DNA from: Nocardia alba NBRC 108234
GTDB lineage: Bacteria; Actinomycetota; Actinomycetes; Mycobacteriales; Mycobacteriaceae
Assembly: GCF_001612665.1 (NCBI RefSeq)
Contig: NZ_BDAX01000006.1
Span: 1 to 64,000, forward strand
Direction of reading: 5' to 3'
Length of the DNA stretch: 64,000 nt
In this document: positions 61,813 through 64,000 of the stretch, in pieces
Layout of the letters: every line of letters starts with the position of its first letter
Position numbering within the stretch: the stretch's first letter is position 1
Translations under genes and position numbers: made by a program
The notes under the pieces: model-generated
Told to the model about the DNA's origin: nothing
What the model saw: only the letters and a program-made list of their open reading frames with translations
Database searches by the model: none

Positions 61813-62343
61813 TCACCACTCGGGCAGCCGCCTGCGCCCGGCCAGTACGTCGCGCACCAGATCGTCGTAGGCATCGGCCAATTCGGCGAGGTGGTGCCAC
61901 GCGCAGTGCAGCATCTCGTCGTTGGCCGACAGCGTCATCAGGGCGTGGTGCGCGCGCACGGAAGCCTCGGCCATACGGTCGATGACCGCGCCGACGGTCT
62001 CGGTGTGCAGCGTGGCACCGAGCCGGTGCTGCGGGATCGCGCGCAGCACCCAATCATCGATCGCCAGCACCAGTTCGCTACGCCGACAGTCTATTTCGCG
62101 CAGAACCACCGGATCTGTGTCGACTCGGCCCCCGCGCCCCACGATGCGTTTCTCGTGCAGCACAGCGAGATCGCGCGCGAACCACAGCAGCGGTCCCCCC
62201 ACCACTCGATGTCCGCGACACGCCCGGACGAGAATGTCGGATAGGGGTAACAGACCGGTAGCTGCCGGGGGCCCGGCGGTCTCGACACTCCGCATGGTGT
62301 CGGGGAAAGCCATTACAACTGTAGAACTCTCCGAACCAGCCAC
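61813..62343 (-). CDS. DUF4254-like protein
   Basis: A 176-aa helical protein. The stretch ARDLAVLHEKRIVGRGGRVDTDPVVLREIDCRRSELVLAIDDWVL is shared by an uncharacterised actinobacterial family that I associate with DUF4254, often encoded next to GntR regulators in Nocardia. Start GTG 62343 has GAGG five bases away; ATG 62313 is an alternative without ribosome site. There is no TM or signal peptide. No catalytic motif was recognised. It is divergent from the GntR gene by 144 bp. Confidence 0.65.
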   Translation of the reverse strand: MAGSESSTVVMAFPDTMRSVETAGPPAATGLLPLSDILVRACRGHRVVGGPLLWFARDLAVLHEKRIVGRGGRVDTDPVVLREIDCRRSELVLAIDDWVLRAIPQHRLGATLHTETVGAVIDRMAEASVRAHHALMTLSANDEMLHCAWHHLAELADAYDDLVRDVLAGRRRLPEW

Positions 62344-62434
62344 GTTGCCTCGCCGTCATCGCCGCAGAGCACCGGATCAGGACGTTCATTACAATAAACC
62401 TCGCAAGCTTTCTGTCAAGCATTGCTCGGCCGTA

Positions 62435-62463
62435 GGTAACCGAACCGAGTACACTTCGTTACC
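62435..62463. promoter_or_regulatory. Candidate GntR operator
   Basis: GGTAACCGAA and TTCGTTACC form an imperfect inverted repeat with one extra base in the left arm and a 10-nt centre containing a TACACT -10-like box. It ends 24 bp before the GntR start, which suits autoregulation. Confidence 0.45.
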
Positions 62464-62487
62464 TGCACGACCTAACCGAGGAGCACG

Positions 62488-63297
62488 ATGGCGGACGGTC
62501 CGACCTATCTCCGGATCGCGAACCTCCTCCGCGAGGAGATCCACGCGGGCACTTGGAAACCGGGTGATCGGTTACCCAGTCACTCCGAGCTCGCCGATCA
62601 GATGCAGGTCTCGATCACCACCTCACGCAATGCGATTCAGGTGCTCGTCGCTGAGAATCTCGTCTACACAGCGACTTCTCGCGGCACCATCGTCCGAAAC
62701 CAGGAGATCCTGGAATCGGTGGTCACCGACCACATCCGGCGTGACCGCCCCGAGTCCGCGCACGACATCTTCGAGGAGATCGCGCGCGCGGCCAATCGCG
62801 AACCGTCCAAGCAGTTCAGCACCAGGATGGAACCCGCGAACGCCGAGGTCGCGCGCTGGCTCGGCGTCATCGCCGATTCCTGGGTGCTCGCCCGCACCGT
62901 CGTGCAGTACCTGGACAACGAACCGTGGTCGTGGGAGGTGAGTTTCTACCCTCGCGATCTCGCCGAAGCCGCAGGCATCGACTCCCCGCACGACATCCCC
63001 GAGGGCACCACCCGCCGCCTGGCCGACCGCGGTTACGGCGAGACCGCCCACCGCGACACCGTCTTGGCGCGCGCCGCCACCGCCGAGGAAGCGGCGGTGC
63101 TCGGCGTCGCCACCGGCACCGTCCTGCTCGATCACCTGCGCATCGGCGCCAATCACGAGCGCGTCACCCGTGCCACCCGACACCGTTCGCTGGCAGGGCG
63201 CAACCAGCTGGCCTACCAGCTCGGCGACACCACGGGCACCGACGTCATAGCCCGCACACTGGGCATCGCACCCGGGCTGGCCGTCACCACGTCATGA
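62488..63297 (+). CDS. GntR-family regulator (HutC/UTRA type)
   Basis: A 269-aa protein. The N-terminal winged HTH is RIANLLREEIHAGTWKPGDRLPSHSELADQMQVSITTSRNAIQVLVAENLV. The C-terminal about 170 residues form a UTRA-like effector domain (WLGVIADSWVLARTVVQYLDNEPWSWEVSFYPRDLAE, then DTVLARAATAEEAAVLGVATGTVLL). It probably represses the divergent DUF4254-like gene and its own operon. The stop overlaps the start of the GNAT gene. Confidence 0.92.
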   Translation: MADGPTYLRIANLLREEIHAGTWKPGDRLPSHSELADQMQVSITTSRNAIQVLVAENLVYTATSRGTIVRNQEILESVVTDHIRRDRPESAHDIFEEIARAANREPSKQFSTRMEPANAEVARWLGVIADSWVLARTVVQYLDNEPWSWEVSFYPRDLAEAAGIDSPHDIPEGTTRRLADRGYGETAHRDTVLARAATAEEAAVLGVATGTVLLDHLRIGANHERVTRATRHRSLAGRNQLAYQLGDTTGTDVIARTLGIAPGLAVTTS

Positions 63298-63893
63298 CGG
63301 TGCGCCTGCGCCCGGCCACCCTGGGCGACCTGCCGCTGATCTGTCGCCTGCGCGTCCAGCGCACGGCGTGGCTGACCGCACGCGGGTCGGACCAGTGGAC
63401 GGTGGCCGGGCGTGGACGACCGATCGAGATCTTCGCCGGGGCGGTCGGGCGGTCGCTGGATCGGGGTGAGACCTGGATCGCGGAGGTTGACGGTGAGCCG
63501 GCGGGGACGATCACAGTCGATCACCGTGCCGACCCCGGCCTGTGGTCGGCATGGGAGCTGGCGGAGTCGGTGATCGTGCATTTCATGATCGTCGACCTGC
63601 GGTTCGCGGGTCTGCGGGTCGGGCACCGGATGCTCGCCCACGCCGCCCGGCTGGCCGACCAGAAGCACCGCGACTGGGTCCGCCTCGACGCCTGGACCGC
63701 CAATCGCCAACTCCACGACTACTACCGCCGCGCCGGCTTCACCCTGGCCCGCATCGCCGACCCGCTGGCGACCGGCCCGTCCTGCGCGCTGTTCGAACGC
63801 CGCGTCGACAGCTGGTGCGGTCCACCGGTACATCGGGCGGTCCACCGGCGTTCCGCTCCGGTACTGCCGCTGGTGAATCACTTCCCCGGCTGA
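63294..63893 (+). CDS. GNAT-family N-acetyltransferase
   Basis: A 199-aa enzyme starting in the ATGA overlap with the GntR stop. MTVRLRPATLGDLPLICRLR is a typical first strand and helix. The acetyl-CoA loop region is IVDLRFAGLRVGHRMLAHAARLA (RxxGxG-like), and RLDAWTANRQLHDYYRRAGFTLAR closes the fold. The substrate is unknown. It is cotranscribed with the regulator, so probably under its control. A 45-residue basic C-terminal tail is unusual. Confidence 0.9.
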   Translation: MTVRLRPATLGDLPLICRLRVQRTAWLTARGSDQWTVAGRGRPIEIFAGAVGRSLDRGETWIAEVDGEPAGTITVDHRADPGLWSAWELAESVIVHFMIVDLRFAGLRVGHRMLAHAARLADQKHRDWVRLDAWTANRQLHDYYRRAGFTLARIADPLATGPSCALFERRVDSWCGPPVHRAVHRRSAPVLPLVNHFPG

Positions 63894-63907
63894 GCGCCAG
63901 GACGACG

Positions 63908-64000
63908 CTACAGCGGCGGCAGGTCGGCGATCTGCACGAGTTCGATGCCCTGGCTACGGGAGACCAGGGTGCCTCGGCCGGGCGGCATCTTGCTCGGGCG
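63908..64000 (-). CDS. C-terminal fragment of EccC/FtsK-like protein (partial)
   Basis: The minus strand ends in an open frame of 30 codons plus TAG: RPSKMPPGRGTLVSRSQGIE followed by LVQIADLPPL. The PPGRGxLVSR...LVQ.A pattern matches the last residues of type VII EccC ATPases (compare PAGRGTYVTRNTEGLVQTAW in the EccC at 34062). The gene continues beyond the window. It is 15 bp from the convergent GNAT stop. Confidence 0.6.
   Translation of the reverse strand, partial: RPSKMPPGRGTLVSRSQGIELVQIADLPPL

Overview
The window is high-GC actinobacterial DNA. Gene content and order point to Nocardia or a close relative in the Mycobacteriales. The backbone follows the Mycobacterium tuberculosis segment that runs from glmS (Rv3436c) through glmM, rpsI, rplM, the ESX-4 genes, truA, rplQ, rpoA, rpsD, rpsK and rpsM to rpmJ and infA (Rv3462c). 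That order and the matching orientations (eccC minus, eccD-mycP plus, eccB minus) identify the core secretion locus as ESX-4. Family assignments were made by reading motifs; no database search was run.

Layout. 1-2944: glmS and a divergent alpha/beta-hydrolase fold protein whose nucleophile Ser is Gly. 3327-9177: two convergent clusters of putative type VII substrates, each starting with a small EspC-like gene followed by a WXG-type protein; one large substrate appears split by a frameshift. 9308-12473: small proteins (DxDxDG repeat, PspC), an ABC-F ATPase and membrane proteins. 12636-15103: glmM, rpsI, rplM. 15280-45226: a greatly expanded ESX-4 region. It holds a membrane-anchored Hsp70/actin-fold protein, an FHA-FHA-ABC exporter like Rv1747, a zinc metallopeptidase lipoprotein, an FHA/zinc-ribbon protein, five tandem paralogous lipoproteins, a membrane Ser/Thr kinase, a WXG100 pair, a Pro/Gln-rich membrane protein, an Rv3446c-like protein, EccC, EccD, MycP, a voltage-gated-type K+ channel, EccB and EccE. 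45245-53075: accessory metabolism and regulation (FMN reductase, PAS-like protein, methylthioadenosine phosphorylase, CsoR with a likely operator, HerA-like ATPase, a nitrilase homologue lacking its catalytic Cys, two AraC paralogues). 53379-58088: truA and the ribosomal/RNA polymerase alpha operon up to infA. 58425-64000: a large Pro/Gln-rich ParA/MinD-type ATPase resembling EspI, a DUF4254-like protein, a GntR/UTRA regulator, a GNAT acetyltransferase, and the C-terminal end of an EccC/FtsK-like protein cut by the window edge.

Working hypothesis: the ESX-4 machine here is embedded in a phospho-signalling module. A receptor-type Ser/Thr kinase, FHA phosphothreonine readers (one fused to an exporter) and an array of surface lipoproteins lie between the ribosomal genes and the secretion core. 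This parallels in logic the kinase/FHA control of type VI secretion, but it is inferred from gene neighbourhood alone. The EspI-like ATPase and the EccC-like fragment at the right edge suggest that another type VII gene set lies just outside the window.
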